Below, piece after piece: positions 1 to 10,469 of a stretch of DNA of 64,000 bases. The position numbers and the translations under genes were made by a program. Position 1 is the stretch's first letter, and each line of letters starts with the position of its first letter. The DNA comes from Dermacentor variabilis (taxonomy: Eukaryota; Arthropoda; Arachnida; Ixodida; Ixodidae). The stretch spans positions 205,958,127 through 206,022,126 of the forward strand of contig NC_134569.1 in assembly GCF_050947875.1 (NCBI RefSeq). Reading direction: 5' to 3'. The notes beneath the pieces are model-generated. The model worked only from the letters and a program-made list of their open reading frames with translations, had not been told where the DNA came from and made no database searches.

Positions 1-429
1 CGTGCTAAGGAAAATGGTACGAGATCGATCTACACACAGAGAAGCGGCTACCAAGGTCCACCACCGCCAAAGGCGCTCACGTAATCGCAGAAGGAGATAA
101 GCTTCGAGAACAGGACAACCTGTACTCCAGCAAAAGTCGTCGCGCGCTCCTACTAGTCCTCAAACGTCAGAGCCACCTTTACCCACGTCTACTCTTCTGA
201 ACACCAAGGACACTACTATATGGCCTTCCCTGCCATCTCGCAGTACAGAAGCGCAGCCGTAACGCCAGCGTGAACATGAACCTTCATCGTCGGATGGGCA
301 AATCAAGGCAATGCTTCCACAGTTCATTCGTTCCTCGCGGATGCTGCTTATCGGAGTTAAGACGCCCGTTGCCAAGGCTGCGCTGCAAATTCTGGACGCA
401 CTATAACCAGTGCTTGCTGCTGTATAAAC

Positions 430-800
430 GCTAGCAAACGCCATGCCATCATCAACCTGAAGATTGTCACTACAGGAAAGGATAAGCGGTTCCGTAATAT
501 TCCAGAGGAACGCACGAGGTCTACGGGGTCGCCTGGGAGATATTAAACAAAGAGAGTTCAAACATCGGTTTCCAGTTATCATAATATGCGAGCCGAATAT
601 GACATAGCCATTTAGACTCTCTGGATACGAACAATTCGAGTCTGCGACAAGTGTAAATACTAGCAAAGCTTTACAATGTGTGCGATATGACCTCACGTAT
701 TCGCTAAACCTGAAACTTGTTCTTGACTTTCGCAAAGGACCTCATATTACAGTAGGAGATTTAGCTACCTAGCTAAATAGCTGTCTCGATTTAGCTATCG
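430..800 (+). pseudogene. Endonuclease domain remnant, copy A
   Basis: Reading + in the frame through about 601-730 gives a run with LSGYEQFESATS and RYDLTYSLNLKLVLD, the N-terminal endonuclease region of tick I-like elements. The conserved GDF-N/S-AHH segment seen in copy B (41,366-41,420) is missing here: 136 bases are replaced by 16 unrelated ones (763-778). The domain is not functional. Confidence 0.65.
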
Positions 801-883
801 CTTCAAGATGCCTTTAGTCTTCTGCTGCCTGGTGCACACATTCTGAAACGTATGGCAGTGATCACCTACCTACCTATGTACAA

Positions 884-2640
884 ATGAAATGGTTTGCAAG
901 ACTTCCAAGTTCTCATAAGCGACGCACTGACCGGGATGCTTTTCAGAACCAGCTAGAAGAACCTTGCAGCTGTATAATTTCACCGAAAGAGATTGAAGAG
1001 CGCATTACAGCAGCAATGCATGCAGCAACATGCCTTATCCAAACATCATATTCAAGAACATCCGTTGACGTTCTATATGAAGAAGTGCGGGCAATCCGAC
1101 GTCGCGCCGAGAGGAGATACAGGTGAACTAAAATGATATCAGACGTGAGGACGTCACGCCTTGTGCAAAAGAAAAATCGAAGATACTTGGAAAAGCTCGA
1201 CGGACAACGTTGGAGGTCCTTTTGCACCAGCCTGGACCCAAGAAAGCCGTTGTACACAATATGGCATGTTGTACGAGCACTACCATCTCCTCCACAACCG
1301 CTACGTCCCTTCCGAGCTTTGGCTATCATCCCGACGCACAGTGAGAAGGAAATCGCGGAACGTTTCTGCATACACCTCTCTGGATCTACAACATCGATAG
1401 CTTCAGTGTTCAGGTGTGCTCCTCCAACAATGGAAGGTCGTCTCGACCTCCCATTCACGTTTCAAGAGCTACATGCAGCGATTTCCTCTTCAATGCACTC
1501 AAGTGCGCCTGGTCATGATGGCATTACCTATTCTACCTTGCGACATCTAGACCCTCGAGCGACTGACCAGCTTCTGGCTTTATACAATCTCTCTTGGCCA
1601 TCGGGAACTGTGCCTGCACACTGGAAGACAAACAATATCGTGGCATTCTTGAAACCAGGCAGGACACACCATGCTATGCTTTCCTACAGACCTGTGGCAC
1701 TTGCCAGTTGTATAGGTAAAACCATGGAACGCATGGTTTTGACGCGCCTTGAGTAATTTTTGGGGAAGCGTAATATATATTCAGACGCAATGACAGGTTT
1801 CCGAAAGGGTAGGTCGTCAATCGACAGCGTCATTGATCTAGTAACAACTGGTGAACATCAGAAACGTCGCCATCGATTCACGGCTGCTGTCTTTCTAGAT
1901 ATCAAGGGTACCTTTGACAACTTTCAACATGATGCAATTTTAAATGCCCTAGAAGAATGTGGCGTCGTTGGACGTATGCATCAGTGGATAGCCAGCTATC
2001 TTCAAGAGAGAACGATACTCATGACAACCTCAGACGGTGGAACAAAGAACCAGCTCGTCTATCGTGGAGTGCCTCAAGGAGGTCTAATGAGCCTAACCTT
2101 ATTTAATATCGTTCTCATTGGACTTGTCAAAGAACACGCCGGCACACTCTGGGTCTCTGTGTACGCAGACGACATCTGTAAATGGACCACAAGCTTAACG
2201 CGCTCGTGCAAACGAAACTGCAGCGTGCGGTGTCAATGACGTCGACATACCTAAAGAGTCGCAGACTGCAGCTCTCACCGTAAAAAAGTGTAAACATGGC
2301 ATTTACATGGAAGTCAATGGCCTGCTACCCCATTATGATTGATAAGAAGATTATACCTTCAGTAATCCACTACAAGTTTCTCGGAGTCGTCATCGACCGT
2401 GACTTATCTTGGTCGAAACACCTGTCTGGATTAAGAAAAAAGCTGGACAGCTTTACTCAGATCATTCGACATATGTCTGGAAAATCATGGGGGCCATCCA
2501 AGCCTTCTTTTCAGCAGCTCTACCAGGCACTTTTGTGTTGGCTACTTGCGCTACAGTGCGCCTGTACTTTCTCGGGTTAGTACAACTGCTGTACGCGCAC
2601 TTGAAAGTGCTCAGGCTCCCGCACTGAGACATTGCCTAGG
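884..2640 (+). pseudogene. Reverse transcriptase, copy A, broken
   Basis: Reading-frame segments at 884-1,126, 1,133-1,756, 1,760-2,239 and 2,296-2,580 together cover the RT domain. Visible motifs are SAPGHDGITY, YRPVALASCIGK, TGFRKGRSSIDS, FLDIKGTFDN, GVPQGGLMS, the catalytic YADD (2,162-2,173) and KFLGVVIDRDLSW. Breaks against copy B include an in-frame TAA at 1,754-1,756 (TGG in B), a TGA near 1,124, and a frameshift just after YADD. SAPGHDG is intact here but carries a 5-base deletion in B. Confidence 0.85.
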
Positions 2641-2660
2641 AATAACACGATCTGCGTCTA

Positions 2661-2909
2661 ATAATAATAATAATAATAATATTTGGGGTTTTACGTGCCA
2701 AAACCACTTTCTGATTATGAGGCACGCCGTAGTGGAGGACTCCGGAAATTTTGACCACCTGGGGTTCTTTAACGTGCACCTAAATCTAAGCACACGGGTG
2801 TTTTCGCATTTCGCCCCCATCGAAATGCGGCCGCCGTGGCCGGGATTCGATCCCGCGACCTCGTGCTCAGCAGCCTAACACCATAGCCACTGAGCAACCA
2901 CGGCGGGTA
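2661..2909 (-). mobile_element. tRNA-derived SINE (Ruka-like), inserted in copy A only
   Basis: On the - strand the element begins at 2,909 with a tRNA-like head whose acceptor arms GCCGTGG and CCACGGC pair, with an A-box-like TGCTCAGTGG and a B-box-like GGATCGAATCC. A tRNA-unrelated body follows, and it ends in an (ATT)n tail at 2,661-2,681. It is flanked by the 8-bp duplication tgcgtcta (2,653-2,660 and 2,910-2,917). The empty site is present in copy B at about 43,388-43,396. Ruka is a published tRNA-derived SINE family of ixodid ticks; the assignment here is from recall of the family's pattern. Confidence 0.85.
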
Positions 2910-2943
2910 TGCGTCTACTTGGGGCACTGTTGGAGAGGCACGT

Positions 2944-3500
2944 GTGGGCCCAACTCGAGTTTATATGCAACATAAGCCATTGCGAGTGCATCTAAGGCTA
3001 CTGACTAGACACAGGAATCATCCACTCACGAACGTCACAAGCGTACAGCCTGTGTCCGCCTACTCAGAAGCCGCGTTGTCGCAGCAAGATTTATTGCCGT
3101 CGGGCTTCGAACCGTATGACATACCCGAAGTTCCATTCTGGACGATCGGAAACCCAACGGTGACACTCTCAATCCCTGGAAACACGAAGTCGAAAATGCC
3201 GCTTGCAGGGCTCAAGCATTTCGCGCTATCATACAGAAGCAGATCGCTGCATACTGCAACAGCGTCTCGAGAAGTAGACAGTGTTCTGTGACTCAGAACA
3301 AGCACTGCAACTCATCAACTATTATATGAATGACAGAACCGCATATAGCCCTCTGGTTTATGATATCATGTCTCTGCTTGCTGAAGCGTCTCATTCCGGG
3401 CATACCATCGTGCTGCAGTGGATTCCTGGCCATAGTGGAATAACTGGAAACGAACAGCTGACTCGGAAGCAAAAAAGACGCACACTGACAGAACCATTGT
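2944..3500 (+). pseudogene. RT-RNase H linker and partial RNase H, copy A
   Basis: Frames at 2,944-3,291 and 3,281-3,502 encode the connection region (VTLSIPGNTKSKMPLAG) and the second half of RNase H: FCDSEQALQLI with a catalytic Asp, and VLQWIPGHSGITGNE. The first half, where YTDGS and the catalytic Glu should lie, is absent between about 3,215 and 3,250. The same gap is present in copy B, so the loss predates the duplication. Confidence 0.75.
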
Positions 3501-3534
3501 AAAAATTCATTTTGCCCGGTATGACATTAACGCC

Positions 3535-3927
3535 TTGCTCCACACCTCCATTAAAACTTCTACGACGCGATATTCGGACAACCCCGAACATCGACAAGAG
3601 CGCCTCCATAGATTTGACGCTGGATTACAATTCCGGCTTCCACTTCGGCTGCGGAGAAGCCGGGAAACACCCATTCATCGATTACGGCTGGGTGTGGCAT
3701 ACACCAGCCGATACCTTAACAACATTGGACAAGCACGGGACCCTGAACGTAGCGTCTGTGACACTCTCGAGACAATAGCTAACGTACTTTGCGTGTGCTC
3801 TCAATATACGGCCGAACGAAGAACACTGCAATCTACTGCTGACAGCTTCGACTCCCGCGCCTTTTCAGAAGAAAAGCTTTTGAGCGCGTGGAGGAGTGCT
3901 GACTGTGCTCAACGAGCCATAATATGA
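3535..3927 (+). pseudogene. ORF2 C-terminal Cys-rich tail, copy A
   Basis: The segment contains RLGVAYTSRYLNNIG followed by a Cys-rich stretch (CDTLETIANVLCVC) and ends with SAWRSADCAQRAII and a stop. This is the zinc-finger-like tail usual downstream of RNase H in these elements. It is out of frame with the RNase H fragment upstream. Confidence 0.7.
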
Positions 3928-4262
3928 CTTTTGAACTTTTTAAGTGAGACTGGTTTAGAAAATCGCCTTTAGAAGTTGTGAGACGTGCCGTCAGTGCGAA
4001 ATGTGTTTGCGCAATAACTTTTTATGACAAGATTACTTTTTGCATGGACAAGATTACTCTTATGTGTATTGCGTCTACAGTGCGCATCCGCATATTAAAC
4101 AACGTGTATATAGTATCTCATTGTACCATAACATAATCAACCGCCGCCTACATTTCCGTGTATTTCCAACTTCTCCTTACCCCTGTGAGTAGTAGCAGGC
4201 TAGAGCTACGCTCTCCAGACCAACCTCTCCTCCTTTTGCTTCATTAAAAATCTACTTCTCCC

Positions 4263-4440
4263 CACCCGATAATGATGGTCACACAGGGAACTGAAAATGA
4301 GGATCGATCAACGAAGGATGATGATGATAATGTATAGATGAAGAAGTGGAGCGTAATAAACCCCCACAGGACAGCCAATACTATACCCCATAGTGGTTAC
4401 GCGCCACTGTTGAGGATAGAAGACAAGACATCTTGAGTAC
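4263..4440 (-). repeat. Gypsy LTR fragment, copy A
   Basis: The sequence from cacccgataatg onward (with gaggatcgatcaac and a gatgatgatgataat run) resembles the gypsy LTR segment at 34,752-34,830 and is nearly identical to 44,743-44,920. It is the part of an LTR lying beyond the non-LTR insertion point. The outer edge is not clear. Confidence 0.55.
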
Positions 4441-5400
4441 AAGTTGGGAAGAGAGAGAGATGGAGAAGGTTTATCGAGAGCTGGATATCGGACAGCGGAG
4501 CAGAAATTTTTTGCGACTACTCCACATGGTTGGAGGAGTTATAATATAATACATTGTTGCGCCAAAAAGGAATATAAAGACGTGGGAGGGAGACTACGAA
4601 ATGACAGACCGAGCGCTAAACTTCAACTGATTTTATTTTTACAGGAGGACAGGGAGAATTGACAAACGTGCATGTGTACATCAGTGTTGCCTAGAGTGGT
4701 TACAGTCACATTTTTAACAGTTGCATCTCGTTTTCAAACAGAAAAACAGACGTGTCACTAATACAACCCGTGCCTCTCTCTTTTATGTGATATGCCTTCA
4801 ACATCTCCTGTTTAAGTATCACCATTCCTGCCAGGTATGTTTATCTCATGTATCTAGCGGCTGGCAAGGGGGGAAAAGAAGCAACAGTGAAAAAAGTCGA
4901 GATTATTGAAGCAACACAAAAGCGAATTTACGAACACTAAGAACACGCTCATAAAGAATTATCGTAATACCGCTATGACACGGGAAATAAAACGTATAGC
5001 AGTACCTGATTGAGGCCAGTGTCACGTAAAATATTTCTTAGCGCCTTTTAGTGTGAAAGCCGAAGCAGCCCTCCGAAATGTTTGAATGCACCTAGCAGTT
5101 CCAGGCTTTCATAGAGACGCCGCTCTAAGAAACTCATTTAGGCTGCCCGTGAAGCTGTGGGCCTGTGAATCACAAGTTCTAATTAAATAAGTCACGTCTT
5201 CGCATTAACCTTACGTTTGGCGTATTGCAGAGCTTAAATAACAATCGAATGGTGAAGTGAAATTTAGCCGAACGTGTGACACAAGAGTAAAATTCGAGAG
5301 CAAATTTAGGAAGGGGCTCGTATGGCAACGCGCCGCAATTCCGGAGTAAACGCTGTGTGCTACACACAGCAGACACAACAACCGCAGCGCCACGCCTAGA
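4441..5400. other. Unassigned sequence between two retroelements, copy A
   Basis: There are no convincing coding frames. The stretch is duplicated at 44,920-45,905. It includes a segment around 4,553-4,660 (ttgttgcgccaaaaagg, then a gcgctaaacttcaactg motif) that looks like a dispersed LTR-type repeat, but I cannot assign it. One difference is that B carries about 28 extra bases near 45,751-45,778. Confidence 0.4.
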
Positions 5401-5479
5401 AAAGGATGCGAGAAGAGAAAGAGAGAGATAGAGAAGACAGGAAAGGCAGGGAGGTTAACCAGACGCACACCCGGTTTGT

Positions 5480-6645
5480 TACCCTGCGCCGGGGGAAGTG
5501 GCTATGAGGATGAAGAGAGAGAGAGGAGAAACTGACAGGCAAATAACTTTAATAATTGTCCTGAGGAACCGCGTTAGGGTTCCTGCCTTTTTAGGGAGAC
5601 CCCGTAGCTGTCGCGGGCAGCACCCACGTTGGTGACGGAAGATCGCGGTTCTCCGCCCTGTCGCAGGCCCTCTGGACAAACCGTAGTGGCTCTGAGAGGT
5701 TGACGCTCTTAAGGGCTGCCTCCCAGTCGGTTAGAATGGTCAGGGATGAGCTGCGTAACGCCCGGCATTGCCAGGGCATATGGGATAAGGAGCAGTACGC
5801 CTCCCCACAGTCTTGACAATGGGGTTATACATTAGGCGCGAAGTGACTAAATCAGCCCCTGGAGGGGAATTCATGACCCCGTTTGGAGCATGTGAAAGGC
5901 CGACGATTGTGGTCTATTAAGTTTAGGATGGGTAGCGGAAAGGCTCGCCGAGCAAGTTGATAATGTGCCAAGATTTCATGGAAGCTGAGACGCGAATCCC
6001 TGTACAGTCCTAAGACGCCGCCCGTGAGTCCACCTGAACCGCTGCGCTGTGTAAGACCTCGCTCACAGCCATGGGCCAACTCATTGGCGTAAGGAACCTC
6101 AGAGTGCACATTGATTTCCATATGGACCGGGAACCATTTGATGATATGAAAACCAGCAGCCCCCTCGCTGCCGAGCATGGCCGCCGCCTCCTTTGAGATC
6201 GAGCCGGAGGCGAACGCTCCGGCTGCAGACCTGGAGTCTTTATAGATATTGTAACGTAGAGGGCCCTTCAGTGATATAGTTATAGCAACTTGCTCGGATA
6301 CTGTTGCAGGAACATTTCGCACGGATGCTGAGTTAATGAGAGTGTCATTGGAGTCACCGAAACTACGGTATAGCGATAAGAGCGCTCGTACTGGGCGGCG
6401 TCAACGAAACATGCCAGATTCGGAGTGGTCGCAGCCACTTTTGACAGGGAACGAGCCCTGGCTACCCGGCGCCCTACGTTGTATTGAGGGTGGACGTTAC
6501 GTGGCATGGGACGTTTCTTGAACGTTTCTCGGACCATGGATGATAGGGTCACGTGGCGCTTCGTGAATTCCTGGTGACCGCATCCAACGGATTCGAGGAT
6601 GCGTCTCCTCGCTCGCGAAGATGAGATTCGTATTAGTTGGGCCAC
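5480..6645 (-). pseudogene. M1 RNase H and C-terminal tail, copy A
   Basis: The frame at 6,645-6,280 holds PRNVHPQYNVGRRVARA and ACFVDAAQYERS (first RNase H strand). The frame at 6,322-5,852 holds the Asp-Ser motif in YKDSRSAAGAF, then IIKWFPVHM and YANELAHGCERG. Tail frames lie at 5,779-5,479. These are split across frames, so there is no functional product. Confidence 0.75.
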
Positions 6646-8013
6646 TCATTGGGCCTCGATCCCCTCTGACTGGGTGTTGTGCTTGCCTAGTTGCATGAGA
6701 CGCGCTGTGCTAGTAGTGAGTGATAAAGCCAGCACGCGCTTGATGCTTTTGCGCATGAGCGCGTCGATTTTGACCTCATCCCGTTTAGACCAGCGGAGCG
6801 CGGAGGCCATATAGTTAACTTGGCTCTTCAGAAACTTGTGATAGAATCTGAGGAGATTGCTCTCGCCTGACCCCCCCCCCCACCTGCGGTTCCAGATCCT
6901 GAGGATAAGCCGAAGCATATTCTCGGTCTTGGAGGTAATGCGGGCTGCCCCCGTGAGATTCCAGCAGGAGTCAAGGACCCTGATGGTATCCACCCTGTGA
7001 ATTTGTTGTCCGTCCCCCGTATAGAGGGCTATCAGAACTTGATCTAAGGGTGTAACCTCCCGTCGGGTGGGCCTATACAAAAGAGTTTCGGACTTGGTTG
7101 GGGAAAGACTCAGGCCCGTGTCTTGTAGGAAGTGTTCTGTGACATCGAGTGCCTCTTGGAGCGCAATCGCAACTGCATCGTCAGACCCTCCCATGCACCA
7201 CACGGAAATATAATCCGCGTAGTAGAAGGAGTGACCCCTTCCTTTTAGTGTGGCCAGTCTGTCCAAGAGGCTTTTCATGGCGATGTTAAACAGTAGGGGA
7301 AATACGACCGCCCCTTGCGGGGTGCCTCTTCCTCCTAATGTAAATTCCTTGAATTTGATTTGCCCTATTTTGACGGTGGCCTTGCGATCTCTGAGGAAGG
7401 AGCTAACGTATGCGTGGAATTGTGGCTCCAGGCCCAGGTCCGAGATGGCGTCTAACACGAACTGGCGCGAGAAGTTATCAAAAGCCTTGGACAAGTCAAG
7501 AGCAAGAATGCCCCGAACGTCTCTAGTGTCGTCATCAATGATTTGCCTTTTTATAAGTAGCATGACGTCCTGTGTGAAGAGTGTCGGCCGAAAGCCGACC
7601 ATGTTGTGAGGGAATAACTCATTAGTTTCTATGTGCCTAAATATACGGTTGTGACTGGCATGTTCGGCCACCTTACCGACGCAGGATGTGAGCGAGATGG
7701 GCCGCATGTTCTTCGGTGCAAGAGCCTTGTCTGGTTTCGGGATGAGCACCACTGAAGCTGTCTTCCAGGAGTCGGGAATGAGGCGCGTTTCCCAGATTAT
7801 ATTGACTTCCTCGGTGAGCAGCGCAACTGATTGTTCGTCCAGGTTGCATAAGATATTATAGGCGATGCCATCCGGGCCCGGTGCAGAGCGACTGTTAAGC
7901 GTTTGAAGCACCTCCCAGATTTCGGATTCCGTGAAGGGGGCATCGAGCTCGCTCCAGTAACGAGGATAATCCCCGTCACCGGAGGGGCCCAGCGGAAGAT
8001 ACTTTTCGGCCAA
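6646..8013 (-). pseudogene. M1 reverse transcriptase, copy A (455-residue open frame)
   Basis: This long frame has SAPGPDGIAY, IPKPDKALAPKNMRPISL, VGFRPTLFTQDVMLLIK, ALDLSKAFDNF and GGRGTPQGAVVFPLLFN. At the catalytic site it reads FYYADYISVWC, so the second Asp of the usual (Y/F)xDD box is Tyr. This makes activity unlikely even though the frame is open. A poly-C run lies at 6,870-6,882. It ends at TAA/TAG just before the RNase H frame. Confidence 0.85.
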
Positions 8014-8078
8014 CTCTTGCAGGAGGACGTGTTCATGTACACCTGCCGCCTTTTGATTATGAACTATGCGATCGATGG

Positions 8079-9300
8079 CTAGTCTCTGATTGCTTTTGCT
8101 TTGCGAATCGTCGAGTAAGTGTTTGAGCAGGTTCCATTTCCTTCCGTTCTCATCTGGCCATCAACCGAGGAACACACTTCATTCCATTGTTGTTTGGACA
8201 ATACGATGGAATGAAGTTCATTTATACGATTGAGCCCCGTAATTTTCTTGTGAAGTCGGCGGTAGAGTCTGTGCGTTCTCCAGCGGCTCAGCATGAAGTT
8301 TTTGGGTTCTAGGAGGTGCGCAAGGCGCGCGTCCATCCGATCTACTTTTAGGTCGGTCTTAACCACCTTGTATGCAGCTTCTACGTCCTTCTGTAGTCTT
8401 TTGAACAGACTATCGAGATTATCGTAGTTGGTCTGGTGCGCCTTCCGCATTTTCCGGAAGGCATCCCAGTCCGTCACTTTATAATCCCTGGTAGGGGCTA
8501 TGATAATTGTTAGGGTAATCTCCACAATGAACTGGTCGCTACCCAGCTTCTCTTCCAAATTTCACCATCCTGCTCAGGGGGCGTTCTTGACGAACGCCAG
8601 GTCCGGAGTGTTGTCTCGGACTACCGACGTGTAGGTTGGCGTCGGGTTTTGAGGATCCGTAATCAATTCCAGTGAGAAGTAAGCAACTGCCTGTACAAGG
8701 AGATTGCCCTTGGTGGATCGGCGGGGGAATCTCCAGGCATTCTGGGGTGCATTGAAGTCACCCGCTGTCACTATGGGTGCCCCCTTGCTCAGGGCCACCA
8801 CCTTTGCCATGATCGTGCCGAATGCCTGCCGTTGATCCGACGACGAGCTGTATATGTTTAAAAGGAAGACACTGCTCTTGAGCCAATTGTTAGGGATAAT
8901 ATCTGCGAAGTTCCTAGTTCTGCGAAGTTTCTGCGAAGTTTCTGCGAAGTTCCTAGTTCTGCGAAGTGGTAATATGTGTACTTGAAGGGTACTTCCGTGC
9001 GACCAAGGTTGCTAAACCACGCTTTACTTCCTCCCATATCGATGCAACCCGTTATCGGGGAAGGTGGGCGGATCATCGAGGGTTTCTTGTAATTGAATTA
9101 CGTGCGGTTTGACCGCCGGGGCCGCAACCAATTGCTGCAGCGGAGCTTTGCGCCGTTGGAAACTGGCACATTTTCACTGCCACACAACCAGATTATTGGG
9201 ATTGACCGCCATGGCGATTGCCTTGGATTGGCCATTCCACCGTCTTGTTGACGCGGACGGCGCTTGCGGGTAAAGGTGCCCGACGGGGCTCCCTCCAAGG
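8079..9300 (-). pseudogene. M1 ORF2 endonuclease and linker, copy A
   Basis: The - frames contain VIQLQET and PIVTAGDFNAPQ (catalytic endonuclease motifs), DNTPDLAFV, and then EEKLGSDQFIVEI, where the expected SDH is SDQ. The linker (WDAFRKMRKAHQTN) follows. A short tandem repeat at 8,902-8,968 disrupts the endonuclease, and the linker frame ends at a stop at 8,079. Confidence 0.75.
8902..8968. repeat. Short tandem repeat (minisatellite) inside M1, copy A only
   Basis: Units built from tctgcgaagtt and cctagt are repeated about four to five times. The corresponding place in copy B (about 49,402-49,443) has a non-repetitive sequence. It is a local expansion within the endonuclease region. Confidence 0.8.
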
Positions 9301-9359
9301 CTGTCTTACCGCAGCTAACGCGGCCTGGCGCTTTCCAGGGACGCCGTCCTTTTAAGGAG

Positions 9360-10263
9360 GGCAGTCACGGTTTCACCGAGCTGCTCAATTGCTCGCTGCA
9401 TGTTTCTAAGTCCTTGTTATTGGACTCGTTCTCTATAGAGTAAGCGTCCCCCTCTGGGGGCACGGCGCTACGTTTACACGAGCGCGCCTATGGCTCCCCT
9501 GAGGGGGGCACCTGCAGCTTCTCGACTTCCGAGGGGTAAGACTTGCGCTGCGACTCAAAGTCGGACCTCATCTGTTGCATTTCTGCTTTGAGCCGAGCGT
9601 TCTCTTGCATCAGTTGAGTGACTCTGGCATCAACTATCTGCTCCGGCAATGCTACCAGCGTTACCTTTGAAGCCGGCGTCGTCTGCTTCGGCTTGACACG
9701 ATCGGCCCAAGTTGGCGTTTCCTGGATCCGATCCCGGGAGGTAGAGCGCCCTCGGGAACGAGAGCGCCCGCTGAGCGGCTGCGTAGTCGACGAGCTGGCG
9801 TGACGGAGTGCTCCTCCTGGGGGCTCCCGCCGCGCTGGCTACACGTTGCCAGATCTCCTTGGCAAGCTGTTGCTGCTGGTACTTGTTCTGGTACATCAAG
9901 CCCAACCGTTGGGCGGACAATAATTCGTATGTGCTCCCTAGGTAGTCTGGAGAGCCTCGACGAGGCTGCGAGACGTTGCAGCGCGCCTTGCGCGGCAGCC
10001 GTGCGGAAGCCACCCTTCGAGCCCACGTGGGATTTCTTGCGTGTTGAAACTGGTGTTCCTCGCCAAGCGTTCTTGTTCTTGCCCAAATCTGTCATCCAGC
10101 CTGGGCTGTTGCCTTCTTCGGAGCAGATTTCCTCTCCTACCACCATTTCTGCTTCGGGCATAATGCCCCTCTTCGTTGGGTTAGGCCTACGCCTACCCGC
10201 GCCTATAGTGTCGCCGCGGCATCCTCGACGTGAAAACTTCCACAATTCCCGCACAAGGGCCAC
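9360..10263 (-). pseudogene. M1 ORF1 (gag-like), copy A
   Basis: The frame opens with MALVRELWKFSRRGC at 10,263 and contains SRLPREHIRIIVRP, a motif of ORF1 proteins of this tick element group, then an Arg/Ser-rich stretch. A coiled-coil-like segment (LMQENARLKAE) is seen intact in B and lies in a shifted frame here. No zinc knuckle is visible. The segment after IIVRP is shorter than in typical relatives, suggesting an internal deletion. Confidence 0.65.
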
Positions 10264-10469
10264 TCACCGAAGGAAGCCCTCTGAAGAAACCGTGTCAAAT
10301 GGCGTTGATTTCAGCTATAGCTGACACAAAAAGCAGACTGAAAATATTTACAAAAGCGGGAGCCGAGCTTTCCACGTCCGCACTAGTCGGCGGACGAGAG
10401 GAGAGGAGGACGGAGGAGAGAGAAAAAGAGCACAGTTTCGCGCACAGTGGAAGTTTCGCACGGACTCTG

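Larger units (their letters stand above)
1..4262 (+). mobile_element. Non-LTR retrotransposon, RNase-H-type (I-like), copy A, decayed
   Basis: The element carries, in order, remnants of an apurinic-type endonuclease (about 430-800), a reverse transcriptase (about 884-2,640), an RNase H domain (about 3,180-3,500) and a Cys-rich C-terminal tail (3,535-3,927), followed by a non-coding 3' part. The 5' end lies outside the window. The 3' end is set by the sequence cacccgataatg at 4,263-4,274, which is the target-site duplication in the B copy. Stops and frameshifts break every domain, and a SINE interrupts it at 2,661-2,909. RNase H after the RT places it near the I/Tad/R1 group of elements; the exact clade is not assigned. 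Confidence 0.85.
5410..10430 (-). mobile_element. Non-LTR retrotransposon M1 (RNase-H-type), copy A, decayed
   Basis: On - from right to left lie an ORF1 (10,263-9,360), an endonuclease (9,300-8,570), an endonuclease-RT linker (8,558-8,079), an RT (8,013-6,646), an RNase H (6,645-5,852) and a C-terminal tail ending near 5,480, followed by a purine-rich 3' end (gagagagat runs). The span of about 5 kb is near the expected full length for a two-ORF element. It has several stops, frameshifts and a local minisatellite, and one RT catalytic Asp is changed. The B copy is at 45,910-50,930. Confidence 0.85.

Noticed and set aside
160..735. 191-codon open frame on -, also open at 40,774-41,349
   Set aside because: It is antisense to the endonuclease region of the I-like element on +, where recognisable endonuclease motifs are read. 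Being open in both copies follows from their recent duplication, and the peptide resembles no known protein.
9661..10324. Open frames on + at 9,800-10,324 and 50,171-50,803
   Set aside because: They are opposite M1 ORF1, which carries the recognisable LPREHIRIIVRP motif and coiled-coil segment on -.
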